From positions 1 to 36,156 of the forward strand of contig CABSYW010000027.1 of NCBI GenBank assembly GCA_902482035.1: a DNA stretch of 36,156 nt, written 5' to 3'. Position numbers and translations under genes: made by a program. Under the pieces are notes generated by a model. It was not told where the DNA came from and searched no databases. It saw nothing but the letters and a program-made list of their open reading frames with translations. The stretch's first letter is position 1, and every line of letters begins with the position of its first letter. Source of the DNA: an uncultured Collinsella sp. GTDB lineage: Bacteria > Actinomycetota > Coriobacteriia > Coriobacteriales > Coriobacteriaceae. Positions 23,048 to 33,266 of this stretch are shown here, in pieces.

Positions 23048-23345
23048 GTCTCGATTTGTAACAAGTAGAGGATCGAATTGGCTTTAGATGTTACAGAACG
23101 AGATTGAGTTGAGCCGCCTGTCCTTCCGTCTCGATCTGTAACACGAAGGACTGATTTCGGCAGCCACCTGTTACAGAACGAGATTGTTTTAGCCGGCTTA
23201 TCCATTTGTCTCGATCTGTAACAGTAAGGGCGGATTTCGGACATTAGATGTTACAGATTGAGATGAGCCCTGGGGAAAGGACCGGTTTGTCTCGATCTGT
23301 AACAGGTGGGACCGTTTTGGCCGAGTAGTTGTTACAGATCGAGAT
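23048..23345. repeat. Array of eight 16-base half-repeats in alternating orientation
   Basis: GTCTCGATCTGTAACA (forward) and TGTTACAGAWCGAGAT (nearly its reverse complement) alternate four times. Forward copies start at 23048, 23128, 23208 and 23289; reverse copies start at 23089, 23169, 23249 and 23330. Every forward-reverse pair is separated by exactly 25 bases, and pairs are 23 or 24 bases apart, so sites recur every 39-41 bases. The 25-base spacers differ but share traces of a common pattern (a central TTT and GG). The array lies between two convergent operons and is enclosed by their terminators, so it is probably little transcribed. No protein gene fits this region. Confidence 0.92.
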
Positions 23346-23387
23346 TGTTTGGCCGAGTTGGGTCGCAGGGTAACGTGCGGGCACAAA

Positions 23388-23417
23388 AAACGGAGCCGTG
23401 TTGCCACGACTCCGTTT
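23388..23417 (-). terminator. Terminator of the glgP transcript
   Basis: Read on the - strand, AAACGGAGTCGTG pairs with CACGGCTCCGTTT around GCAA, followed by a T-run (23385-23390 on the + strand is all A). Confidence 0.9.
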
Positions 23418-23445
23418 CTCAAGAGGATGGGTAAGGGAAGCGAAA

Positions 23446-25713
<2,268 letters not shown>

Positions 25714-25759
25714 GTTTTCTCCTGTGATGGGTTGTTTCATGTCTGCAATTCATAAGAAG

Positions 25760-25793
25760 CCCGCGCGAGGGGATTGGGGTGGCCTCGCGCGGG
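25760..25793 (-). terminator. Hairpin between malQ and glgP (weak terminator)
   Basis: CCCGCGCGAGG and CCTCGCGCGGG pair perfectly over 11 bp. The - strand tail CTTCTTATG is only partly T-rich, so some read-through into glgP is likely. Confidence 0.6.
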
Positions 25794-25841
25794 AAAAGCA
25801 AGCGCGTCCGCACGGTGGGGAGGGGTCGGGCGCGGTAGCTC

Positions 25842-27347
25842 CTATTGAGGAAGCTCGATTTCGGCTTCCGACGGGATGCGGAAGTAGGTCTCGGTCCAGT
25901 CGGTGAGTTTGTGCTCGAGCTCGCGGGTGATGGCGCCGTCGAGCATGCGCCAGGTCCAGTTGCCGCCCAGCGTGGCAGGGGTGTTGATGCGCGCCTCGTT
26001 GCCCAAGTTGAGCAGGTCTTGCATGGTGTAGATGCACGTGTCACTCACGCCGGCGGCGATGGTGCGATTGAGTGCATCTGCCATGGGTTCGCCGGCCTGC
26101 TGATGGGTGTACAGGGCTGCCTGCTCGCGCTGACGCGGGGTGGCCGTTCCCTCAAACCAACCGCGCGCCGTCTCGTTGTCGTGGGTGCCCACATAGGCGA
26201 CGGTGTTGGCGATGTAGTTATGCGGCAGGTAGTACGAGTTGGTACCCTCAAAGGCAAATTGCAGGATCTTCATGCCGGGGAAGCCCGAGTTGTCGCGCAT
26301 GTCGATGACGCCGGGGGTGAGGAAGCCCAGGTCCTCGGCGATGATGGGCAGCGTGCCGAGCTTTTCCTCGAGCGTCTTGAAGAACTTGAGGCCGGGACCC
26401 TGCGTCCACGAACCGTAGGACGAATCGGGCGAGGAGAACGGCACCTCCCAATAGGCCTCGAAGCCGCGGAAGTGATCCAGGCGGATGACGTCGTACATGT
26501 CGAGGGCGGCGCGAATGCGGCCCTCCCACCAGGAGAAGCCGTCGGACTCCATGGCGTCCCAGTCGTAGATGGGGTTGCCCCAGTACTGGCCGGTGGCCGA
26601 GAACTGGTCGGGCGGCGTGCCGGCGACGCTCACGGGATTGCCGGCGGCGTCGATCTTAAAGAGCTCAGGCGTCGCCCACATCTCGACGGAGTCACGCGAG
26701 ACATAGATGGGCAGGTCGCCGATGATGAGAATGTCGCGCTCGTTGGCATAGGCCTTGAGGCGGCTCCACTGGCGATCGAAGAAGTACTGCGTCATCTGGT
26801 GGTAGAGCATGCGCGCCGGATGGTCGGCACAGACCTTGGCGGAAGCCTCGCCGCGGGTGCGGAGCTCCGCGGGCCATTCCCAAAACGCCTTGAGACCGCA
26901 CTCCTCTTTGACGGTCATAAACTCACAGTAGGGGATGAGCCAGTCCTCGTTGGCCTGGATAAAGTCATCGAAATCGGCCGGCTTGTCGGCAGCAAAGCGC
27001 TCAGCGGCGCGGTCGAGAATCTGACGGCGGCCGCCAAAGATAGCACCGTAGTCGACATTGCTGGGGTCGGATCCCAGATACACGCCATCGATATCGTGCT
27101 GCTCCAGATACCCTGCCTCGATAAGCTCGGCAAAGTCGATAAAGTTGGGGTTGCCTGCGCGGGCCGAGAACGACTGATAGGGCGAATCGCCATAGCTGGT
27201 CGTCGTAAGGGGCAGAATCTGCCAGTAATGTTGTTTGCACGAGGCGAGAAAATCGACGAAGTCGTAGGCATTCCAACCAAAGCCGCCGATTCCGTATGGT
27301 CCGGGCAGAGATGAGACGGGCATGAGGACGCCGCTTGCACGCTCCAT
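25842..27347 (-). CDS. malQ: 4-alpha-glucanotransferase (amylomaltase, GH77)
   Basis: Transfers glucan segments between maltodextrins, releasing glucose and making longer chains suitable for the phosphorylase. The sequence opens with ASGVLMPVSSLPGPYGIGGFG. Catalytic segments are VIRLDHFRGFEAYWEVP (Asp nucleophile), LPIIAEDLGFLTPGV (Glu acid/base) and YVGTHDNETARGW. The ATG at 27347 has GGTGAG 8 bases upstream; a TTG at 27362 and a GTG at 27359 are alternative starts. About 501 residues, normal for the compact bacterial form. A GTTTAAAC-type site lies 99 bases upstream of the start. Confidence 0.96.
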   Translation of the reverse strand: MERASGVLMPVSSLPGPYGIGGFGWNAYDFVDFLASCKQHYWQILPLTTTSYGDSPYQSFSARAGNPNFIDFAELIEAGYLEQHDIDGVYLGSDPSNVDYGAIFGGRRQILDRAAERFAADKPADFDDFIQANEDWLIPYCEFMTVKEECGLKAFWEWPAELRTRGEASAKVCADHPARMLYHQMTQYFFDRQWSRLKAYANERDILIIGDLPIYVSRDSVEMWATPELFKIDAAGNPVSVAGTPPDQFSATGQYWGNPIYDWDAMESDGFSWWEGRIRAALDMYDVIRLDHFRGFEAYWEVPFSSPDSSYGSWTQGPGLKFFKTLEEKLGTLPIIAEDLGFLTPGVIDMRDNSGFPGMKILQFAFEGTNSYYLPHNYIANTVAYVGTHDNETARGWFEGTATPRQREQAALYTHQQAGEPMADALNRTIAAGVSDTCIYTMQDLLNLGNEARINTPATLGGNWTWRMLDGAITRELEHKLTDWTETYFRIPSEAEIELPQ

Positions 27348-27445
27348 GAATGCGCTCACCAACCTTCTTGTTGTGGGGTCGGCCTGCCGATGGGTGTGCA
27401 GTCCGCCTCCGATGTTCTGATTCGATACGCCTATTGTAAAACATG

Positions 27446-27457
27446 TTGTTTAAACAT
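27446..27457. promoter_or_regulatory. Candidate GntR operator upstream of malQ
   Basis: TTGTTTAAACAT contains GTTTAAAC and differs at one base from the form TTGTTTAAACAA seen near the ABC operon. It is embedded in ACATG...CATGT, which lengthens the palindrome. Confidence 0.5.
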
Positions 27458-27511
27458 GTACAGGCAAGATAAAAAAGTTGGTCGATTTTCGGCGAATGGT
27501 TACATGCCATG

Positions 27512-27545
27512 AAAAAGCCCCGACCTCACAACGTGAGATCGGGGC
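27512..27545 (-). terminator. Terminator of galE
   Basis: On the - strand, GCCCCGATCTCAC pairs with GTGAGGTCGGGGC (one mismatch-tolerant 13-bp stem), and five T follow. Confidence 0.9.
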
Positions 27546-27567
27546 AAGAGCGGTATGTAGGTTTTTG

Positions 27568-28629
27568 CTACTCGGCGTCGGCGAAGCCGTTGGGGTTGTG
27601 GCTCTGCCAGTTCCAGCTATCGCGGCACATGTCCGCGATGTCGTACTGGGCCTTCCAGCCCATCATGCGCTCGGCCTTGGAGGCATCGCACCAGTTGGCA
27701 GCGATGTCGCCGGCGCGGCGCTCGCGGATCACGTAGGGCAGCTCCTTGCCACAAGCCTTGGAGAAGGCGGCGACGACCTCGAGTACCGAGGTGCCGGTGC
27801 CGGTGCCCAGGTTAAAGATCTCGACGCCGGTCTTGCCGTTCATCCAGTTAAGGGCGGCAACATGACCCGAGGCCAGGTCGCACACGTGGATGTAGTCGCG
27901 CACACCGGTGCCGTCAGGGGTGGGGTAGTCGTTGCCAAAGACCTGAACGGCCTCGAGCTTGCCCACGGCGACCTGGGCGACATAGGGCACCAGGTTGTTG
28001 GGGATGCCCTTGGGGTCCTCGCCGATCAGGCCCGACGGATGAGCGCCGATGGGGTTGAAGTAACGGAGCAGCACGACGTCCCACTCGGGGTCGGCGGTGT
28101 GGACGTCCATAAGGATCTGCTCGATCATCCACTTGGTCCAACCATAGGGGTTGGTCGCGGGCTTCTTAGGATCCTCCTCGGTGACGGGCGGGTTGTCCGG
28201 GTCGCCGTAGACGGTCGAGGAGCTCGAGAAGATGATGGACTTGCAGCCATGGTTGCGCATGACGTCGATGAGCACCAGGGTGTTCTCGATGTTGTTGTGG
28301 TAGTACTCGACGGGCTTGCTCACCGACTCGCCGACGGCCTTAAAGCCGGCAAAGTGGATGACGCGGTCGATCTGATGGGTATCGAAGATCTTGTTCATCG
28401 CATCGCGGTCGAGCACGTTGGCCTCGTAGAAGGTGAGGTTCTTGGCGGCCTCGTCGCCCACGATGGTCTTGACGCGGTCGACGGCGACGGCGCTGGAGTT
28501 GGAGAGATCATCGACGATGACGACCTGGTAGCCACCCTCGAGCAGCTGAACGACGGTGTGCGAGCCGATAAAGCCGGCGCCACCGGTAACGAGGACGCAG
28601 GTGTCTTTGGGGTCGAGTGCTTTGGACAT
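27568..28629 (-). CDS. galE: UDP-glucose 4-epimerase
   Basis: Interconverts UDP-glucose and UDP-galactose (Leloir pathway and glycan precursor supply), using bound NAD. The Rossmann motif VLVTGGAGFIGSHT is at about residue 12; the catalytic Ser/Tyr/Lys set is visible in FSSSSTVYGDPDNPP and NPYGWTKWMIEQ. The length of 353 residues fits the family. The start at 28629 (MSKALDPKD) has TAGGAGAC upstream; an open frame extends 21 codons further but without a ribosome binding site. It is transcribed alone, divergent from the exported peptidase gene. Confidence 0.96.
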   Translation of the reverse strand: MSKALDPKDTCVLVTGGAGFIGSHTVVQLLEGGYQVVIVDDLSNSSAVAVDRVKTIVGDEAAKNLTFYEANVLDRDAMNKIFDTHQIDRVIHFAGFKAVGESVSKPVEYYHNNIENTLVLIDVMRNHGCKSIIFSSSSTVYGDPDNPPVTEEDPKKPATNPYGWTKWMIEQILMDVHTADPEWDVVLLRYFNPIGAHPSGLIGEDPKGIPNNLVPYVAQVAVGKLEAVQVFGNDYPTPDGTGVRDYIHVCDLASGHVAALNWMNGKTGVEIFNLGTGTGTSVLEVVAAFSKACGKELPYVIRERRAGDIAANWCDASKAERMMGWKAQYDIADMCRDSWNWQSHNPNGFADAE

Positions 28630-28728
28630 GTAGTCTCCTATCGAATCAGGAACACTTCTAGAGGGGAGTATAGCGCAGGCGGGGACGCCCAAATCGTGCG
28701 CTGTAGGAAAAGCAGAGGATTATGTTAA

Positions 28729-28760
28729 CGTACTCATAACAGAGCTTGCGTACGCATAAC
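28729..28760. promoter_or_regulatory. Direct repeats upstream of the exported peptidase gene
   Basis: CGTACTCATAAC (28729-28740) and CGTACGCATAAC (28749-28760) match at 11 of 12 bases and lie 20 bases apart, about two helical turns. Regularly spaced direct repeats of this kind are typical of response-regulator sites; which protein binds is unknown. Confidence 0.3.
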
Positions 28761-28895
28761 CTGATCTTTGGTATTTGCTTACGAGCCGCCGACCTTGCAG
28801 TTTCCTGCCGTTCGTGGAAATCGTTGGGACGCGCCATATGTACGCTAATATGTATGAGTTGAGCGACATATAAATAAGCATGTAACGGAGTACAT

Positions 28896-30101
28896 ATGTC
28901 ACCAAACAGCGATTCCATCCTTTCCCAGGAGCTCTCGCGCCGCACTGTCCTCAAGGCCCTGTTCGGCGCCGCTTCTGCGGCAGTTCTTTTTGGCTTGCCC
29001 ACTCGCGCCCATGCGGCGGAGGCTTCCAAAGAAACCACCGATAAACTGAATGCCGCCCAGGCCCAGCTCGACGAGGTTCAGGCCCAGCTCGACAGCATCG
29101 CAAATGAGTATGCGGCGCTGGCCAACAAGAATGCCCAGACCCTCAACGACATCGAGAATGTCCAGGGCAAGATTGACGACACACAGGCCCAGATCGATGA
29201 AAAGAAGGCCGAGCTCAAGAAGAAGCGCAACGACCTTTCCGATCGCGTGGCCGCCAGCTACAAGTCCGGCGGCACGAACATCCTGTCGCTGCTGCTGGCC
29301 TCTGGCTCGTTTGAGGAACTCGTCGCCAACGCGCATTACGTTGAGAAGATCAACAAGAGCGACCGCGACGCCATCGAGGACATTCAGACCATCCAGGAAG
29401 AGCTCGATGCGCAAAAGACCGAGCTCGAGTCGCAGAAGGCCGACTTAGAGAAGCTCAAGGACCAGCAGACTGCCCAGATGCAGGACATGCAGGCCAAGCA
29501 GCAAGAAGTCCAGACCGTGCTGAACGGTCTTTCCGACGACGTCAAGGAGCTCATGGCTCAGCGCGATTCCGAGATCCTCGCTGCTGCCCAGGCTGAGGAG
29601 GCCGCTAGGAAGGCTGCCGCTGCCGCGGCTGCCGCGAACAAGAACAATTCCTACTCGGGTGGTTCGAGCTCGGGTGGTGGATCGTACGCGCCCGGAACTC
29701 CGCAGCAGAATGCCGGCTCGGGCAAGCAGCAGGCTGTCGTCAACGCGTGCTACTCCACGCCTTCGCCGGGTCAGAACTGGTGCGCGGCGTGGGTCACCAA
29801 TGTCTTCCGTAACGCCGGCGTTGGCTACTTTGGCGGCAATGCGTGCGACATGTTTAACGCCTGGTGCTATAGCTCCGACCGCTCGGCGCTGCAGGTGGGC
29901 ATGATCGTGGCCGATTCCTCGCACAGCGGCACGGGTGCTCCGGGCCTTATCTACGGTCATGTGGGTATCTACGTTGGCGGCGGCATCGTTATGAGCAACG
30001 AGGGTGCCATTACGTCTAAGTCGCTCGATTCGTTCATTAGCTTTTATGGTACTGGCTCTGGCGTGCGTTGGGGCTGGCTCGGCGGTATTGCGCTGTCGTA
30101 G
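28896..30101 (+). CDS. Tat-exported coiled-coil peptidoglycan hydrolase (CHAP/NlpC-P60-like)
   Basis: Secreted cell-wall protein of 401 residues. The N-terminus has a twin-arginine signal (SRRTVLKALFG, hydrophobic stretch, cleavage near AHA-AE at about residue 40). Residues about 45-245 form two long coiled-coil segments, as in CwlO, PcsB and RipC-type hydrolases whose activity is controlled by FtsEX. An Ala-rich, then Ser/Gly-rich linker (about 245-285) leads to a C-terminal cysteine-peptidase domain: candidate catalytic Cys in GQNWCAAWVTNVF and His in YGHVGIYVGGG. This domain fits CHAP or NlpC/P60; which one is uncertain. Likely role is cutting peptide cross-links during growth or division. 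ACGGAG precedes the ATG. Confidence 0.85.
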   Translation: MSPNSDSILSQELSRRTVLKALFGAASAAVLFGLPTRAHAAEASKETTDKLNAAQAQLDEVQAQLDSIANEYAALANKNAQTLNDIENVQGKIDDTQAQIDEKKAELKKKRNDLSDRVAASYKSGGTNILSLLLASGSFEELVANAHYVEKINKSDRDAIEDIQTIQEELDAQKTELESQKADLEKLKDQQTAQMQDMQAKQQEVQTVLNGLSDDVKELMAQRDSEILAAAQAEEAARKAAAAAAAANKNNSYSGGSSSGGGSYAPGTPQQNAGSGKQQAVVNACYSTPSPGQNWCAAWVTNVFRNAGVGYFGGNACDMFNAWCYSSDRSALQVGMIVADSSHSGTGAPGLIYGHVGIYVGGGIVMSNEGAITSKSLDSFISFYGTGSGVRWGWLGGIALS

Positions 30102-30113
30102 CTGCGGCTTGGT

Positions 30114-30238
30114 CCGGGACAGTCCGAGAGGCATAAGGTTGCCTGCTCGGGCAGTCCTGCTCGCACGGAGAGCACATTAAGTGCTCTCCGGCTCGTGCGG
30201 AACTCGCGATCAACCTTATGCCTCTCGGACTGTCCCGG
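30114..30238. repeat. Nested-hairpin interspersed repeat, copy C
   Basis: A perfect 28-bp inverted repeat (30114-30141 with 30211-30238) encloses a 69-base core, the same length as in copies A and B. The core keeps CCTGCTC, CAGTCCTG, the ATTAA loop and GTGCGGAACTCGCGAT. Its inner stem is GGAGAGCAC / GTGCTCTCC, a third sequence that still pairs fully. It begins 12 bases after the stop of the exported peptidase, the same offset as copy A after tsaD. Confidence 0.9.
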
Positions 30239-30293
30239 CCCTCTCGGGTCCTGAGCGCGACACACCGGACTGGGTTATCTGAATAAATATGGT

Positions 30294-30321
30294 GAAGGCC
30301 CCTTTCGGGGCCTTCTTTGTT
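30294..30321. terminator. Terminator between convergent genes
   Basis: GAAGGCCCC (30294-30302) pairs with GGGGCCTTC (30307-30315) around TTTC, and TTTGTT follows on the + strand. It overlaps the last codon region of murB on the opposite strand and probably ends the transcript of the exported peptidase. Confidence 0.8.
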
Positions 30322-31282
30322 AAAGGAATTCTCCGACTCGGTGGACTTCGGGTTCTAGGTCTACGTTGAATTGGTCTTTGACGGTTGCCTGGATGTGGCG
30401 GATGAGTTCGTCGACATCGGCGGCGGTGGCGTGGTCGGCGTTGACGATGAAGCCGCAGTGCTTCTCGCTCACCTGCGCGCCGCCAACGGCGTGTCCTCGC
30501 AGGCCGGCATCCATGATGAGTTTGCCGGCAAAGTAACCCTCGGGGCGCTTGAAAGTGGAGCCGGCGCTCGGCATGTCGAGCGGCTGCTTGTCCTCGCGGC
30601 GCTGGCGGTAGTCGTCCATGTCGGCCTTGATCATCGCGGCGTTGCCCGGAGCGAGATTGAAGGTGGCCGAAAGCACGATGAAGCCGTCGTCGGCAATGCG
30701 GCTCTTGCGATAGCCCAGGTTGAGCTCATCGACATCGAACTCGATGATATTGCCGCTGCCGCGGGTGCCGTCGTCGAACTGGCGAGCGGGTTTGTAGACG
30801 CGCACGGACTCCAGCACATCGGCCATGCAGGCACCGTAGGCACCGGCGTTCATGTAGCAGGCGCCGCCGACCGATCCGGGGATGCCCGAGATGGGCTCCA
30901 TGCCGGTGAGGCCGGCCTCGGCTGCCGCCGCGGCGACATCGGAAAGCAGCGCGCCGGCTGCCGCCGTGACGTGCGTGCCGTCGACGGTGATGTTGGAGAG
31001 ACCTTCGCCCAGCGCTACGACGACGCCGCGGATGCCCTTGTCGCCAACGAGCAAGTCGGAGCCGTTGCCCACGATGGTGAGCGGCAGATTGCAGCGATAG
31101 CAGGTATCGAGCGTGGCGACGAGGCCCTGCTCGGTGTCGGGCGTGACAAAGACGTCGGCCGGGCCTCCAATCTTAAACGTGGTGTGCTCGCGCATGGGCT
31201 CGCTCATGAGTACGTTGTCCTCGCCGGCAACGCCAGCGAGCGCGCAGAGCAGGTCCTCGTTAAAAAAGTCGTTCTCGTGCAT
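30320..31282 (-). CDS. murB: UDP-N-acetylenolpyruvoylglucosamine reductase
   Basis: FAD enzyme of the second committed step of peptidoglycan precursor synthesis, giving UDP-MurNAc with NADPH. FAD-binding motifs are TTFKIGGPADVFVTP, VGNGSDLLVGDKGIRG and SGIPGSVGGACYMNAGAYG. The C-terminal PSAGSTFKRPEGYFAG carries the catalytic Ser, as in the type II enzymes of many Gram-positives. The start at 31282 (MHENDFF) is chosen because AAAAGGCGG lies 8 bases upstream; the open frame continues 33 codons upstream without support. About 320 residues, normal. It is divergent from a LacI-type regulator. Confidence 0.95.
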   Translation of the reverse strand: MHENDFFNEDLLCALAGVAGEDNVLMSEPMREHTTFKIGGPADVFVTPDTEQGLVATLDTCYRCNLPLTIVGNGSDLLVGDKGIRGVVVALGEGLSNITVDGTHVTAAAGALLSDVAAAAAEAGLTGMEPISGIPGSVGGACYMNAGAYGACMADVLESVRVYKPARQFDDGTRGSGNIIEFDVDELNLGYRKSRIADDGFIVLSATFNLAPGNAAMIKADMDDYRQRREDKQPLDMPSAGSTFKRPEGYFAGKLIMDAGLRGHAVGGAQVSEKHCGFIVNADHATAADVDELIRHIQATVKDQFNVDLEPEVHRVGEFL

Positions 31283-31465
31283 GCGAATATCCGCCTTTTG
31301 GTGGTTGTTGTCATCAATCGATTGCAATATACCCCACCTGGACGGATTTGGTGCGCTGACGGCGATAAAACAGCCGTCCACCGGATTGGTAAAGTGTTTA
31401 TCACCGAGGTAGATGGGCAGTCGCTATACTTTCAAGAGATTGCGCGTAAACCCGGAAGGAGCGAG

Positions 31466-32491
31466 ATGGCCAACAAAGTCACCCTCAAGCAGATCGCCCA
31501 GGAGGTGGGGCTTTCCCCCTCGTCGGTCTCGCTTGTTCTCAATAATCGGCCTTGTCGCATCTCGGAAGAAAACCGCAAGCGCATCAAGGAGGTCGCGGCG
31601 CGCAACCACTATGTTCCTAACCAGATCGCGCGCAGCCTGGTCATGCGCGAGTCGCGCACACTGGGCCTTATCGTTCCCAATATCGAGAGCCGCTTTTTTG
31701 CTTCGCTCGCCGGCAGTTTGGAAAAGCGCTGCCGTGAGGACGGTTACGCACTCTTTATTACCAGCTCGGGCGGAAGCGCCGATGACGATCTTGAGCTACT
31801 GCGTCAGTTGGTGACGCGCGGCGTCGACGGCGTCTTTCTGGTGGTGGGTGACGAGTTCTCCGACGATCGCGCTCTGCGCGAGGAAGTGAGCCATCTGCCT
31901 ATCCCTGCCGTGATGGTCGACCGTGCCATTGAGGGACTCGAGTGCGACAAGGTGATGTTCGACCACGAGATGGGCGGCTACATGGCTACGCGGTATCTGA
32001 TTGAGCAGGGTCATCGCCGCATCGCCTGTCTGGTTAACGCGCGTCGCTCCAATACGGGCCGCAAGCGACTCGCCGGTTACGAGCGCGCGCTGCGCGAGGT
32101 GGGACTGCCCATCGACGCGCGCCTGGAGTTTGAGAGCGAATATTACATCCCGAGCGCCTACGAGGCCTCGGAGGCCGTGCTTGCAACCGATGCCACCGCC
32201 GTGTTTGCAAGCTCGGATAACATTGCCCTCGGTCTGCTCAAGCGCTTGCACGAGATGGGGAAGAGCATCCCAGGCGATATCTCGGTCGTAAGCTATGACA
32301 ACTCGGCGGCCGACGTTCTCTTTGAGCCGGCGCTGACTGCGATTGAGCAGGATCCCGGTGTCCTTGCGGAGCATGCTTTTGCCTGCATGTCCAAGCGTCT
32401 TGCCGGTAGGGGCGGTAAGCGTGCCGAAGAGGTCGTTCTGGAACCGGCGCTTATCGTGAAGGGCAGTGTGCTCGATCTTACCGAATTATAG
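31466..32491 (+). CDS. LacI-family transcriptional regulator
   Basis: 341 residues. The N-terminal helix-turn-helix and hinge read VTLKQIAQEVGLSPSSVSLV and NHYVPNQIARSLVM; a periplasmic-binding-protein-like effector domain follows (LGLIVPNIESRFFASLAGSL, GVDGVFLVVGDE, VFASSDNIALGLL, PGDISVVSYDNS). The ATG at 31466 has GGAAGGAG upstream; the much longer open frame before it runs antisense to murB and is ignored. The target is unknown: the gene stands alone, with no sugar genes beside it other than distant ones. GGTAAAGTGTTTATCACC at about 31385-31402 in its upstream region is a weak palindrome and a possible autoregulatory site. Confidence 0.92.
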   Translation: MANKVTLKQIAQEVGLSPSSVSLVLNNRPCRISEENRKRIKEVAARNHYVPNQIARSLVMRESRTLGLIVPNIESRFFASLAGSLEKRCREDGYALFITSSGGSADDDLELLRQLVTRGVDGVFLVVGDEFSDDRALREEVSHLPIPAVMVDRAIEGLECDKVMFDHEMGGYMATRYLIEQGHRRIACLVNARRSNTGRKRLAGYERALREVGLPIDARLEFESEYYIPSAYEASEAVLATDATAVFASSDNIALGLLKRLHEMGKSIPGDISVVSYDNSAADVLFEPALTAIEQDPGVLAEHAFACMSKRLAGRGGKRAEEVVLEPALIVKGSVLDLTEL

Positions 32492-32547
32492 TTAAGCACA
32501 CTTGTTTGTTTGCATAGATTGCATGCGGAGTGTCCGCTATTTGCCGG

Positions 32548-32621
32548 CGAGGCCGGGGTGCCTAGATTTGAGAGGTTCGCTAAGCCCACTTCTCAAAACA
32601 AAGCAGGCACCCCGGCCCTCG
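32548..32621. repeat. Long nested hairpin downstream of the LacI-type gene
   Basis: CCGGGGTGCCT (32553-32563) pairs perfectly with AGGCACCCCGG (32605-32615), with further pairing of GAGG / CCTC outside and TTTGAG (32567-32572) / CTCAAA (32592-32597) inside. There is no T-tract. Like copies A-D it is an intergenic, GC-armed nested hairpin, but its core is unrelated. Confidence 0.65.
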
Positions 32622-32739
32622 TCCGTAAACTCTTCCGCTGGGCGAGCCATAGACGCCGCGCACCGATAGGGTAAGGCAGCGGCTTGAAATTGGTGCTATA
32701 TTCGGCTTGAGTTGTTTAATGCTAGTACGGGAGGCTGAT

Positions 32740-33228
32740 ATGGGGCTGTTCAAGAAGAAAAACCCGCAGGATGCCTTTGACCTCAGCGTGTTTACCATCA
32801 CGGATACGATTTTGGACCCGCCGCGGTTTACGTTTTTGCCGGCTATCTACCAGGATGCCACGCGTCGTAAGTGGGCCGTGCATCAGCGCGGCGGCGAGCC
32901 GAAGATTTTTGACTATGCGGACGTGTTGCAGTGCGAAGTAGCCGAGGCGGGCGATCCGGAGGCCGAGGAAGTGGTCTCAAAACAGGAATTTGCCCAGCGT
33001 ATCCTGGCAAATCCCGCTAAGGCGGCAAAAATGAATGCCGCCAAGCGTAATATGTGTCTTGGTATGGGCGTTGTTGTGGCGGTTCAGACGGGAAAAGACG
33101 AGGTTTCCAAATTAGAGATTCCCGTTATGACCGACGAAGTCAAACGCGATTCAAGTCTATATAAGTCGTATCGGAATGTCGCCGAGAAGATCAAGGCCGA
33201 ATTTGATGCCATGGGAGGGCTGGCCTAA
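32740..33228 (+). CDS. Small cytoplasmic protein of unknown function
   Basis: 162 residues, no signal peptide or membrane segment. The N-terminus is basic (MGLFKKKNPQ). The middle (KIFDYADVLQCEVAEAGDPE) resembles the strand-turn pattern in PH-like domains at the C-terminus of DUF4428-type and SHOCT-containing proteins, where a phrase such as FDDI..YE.LEDG is common; the similarity is faint. The C-terminal half is mixed Ala/Lys/Glu. ATG at 32740 is preceded by GGGAGG; an upstream in-frame ATG at 32707 is not. No function is assigned. Confidence 0.75.
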   Translation: MGLFKKKNPQDAFDLSVFTITDTILDPPRFTFLPAIYQDATRRKWAVHQRGGEPKIFDYADVLQCEVAEAGDPEAEEVVSKQEFAQRILANPAKAAKMNAAKRNMCLGMGVVVAVQTGKDEVSKLEIPVMTDEVKRDSSLYKSYRNVAEKIKAEFDAMGGLA

Positions 33229-33266
33229 TTATGGCGGCATACGTTTCTGAATGAGGAGTCTGTGCA

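Noticed and set aside
23048..23345. The repeat array as a CRISPR array
   Set aside because: Repeats alternate in orientation, are only 16 bases long, spacers show mutual similarity, and there are no cas genes in the window.
30371..31465. A 365-codon upstream extension of the LacI-type gene, antisense to murB
   Set aside because: murB has all its motifs on the other strand, and the LacI-type start at 31466 has a good ribosome binding site with its helix-turn-helix at the expected place.
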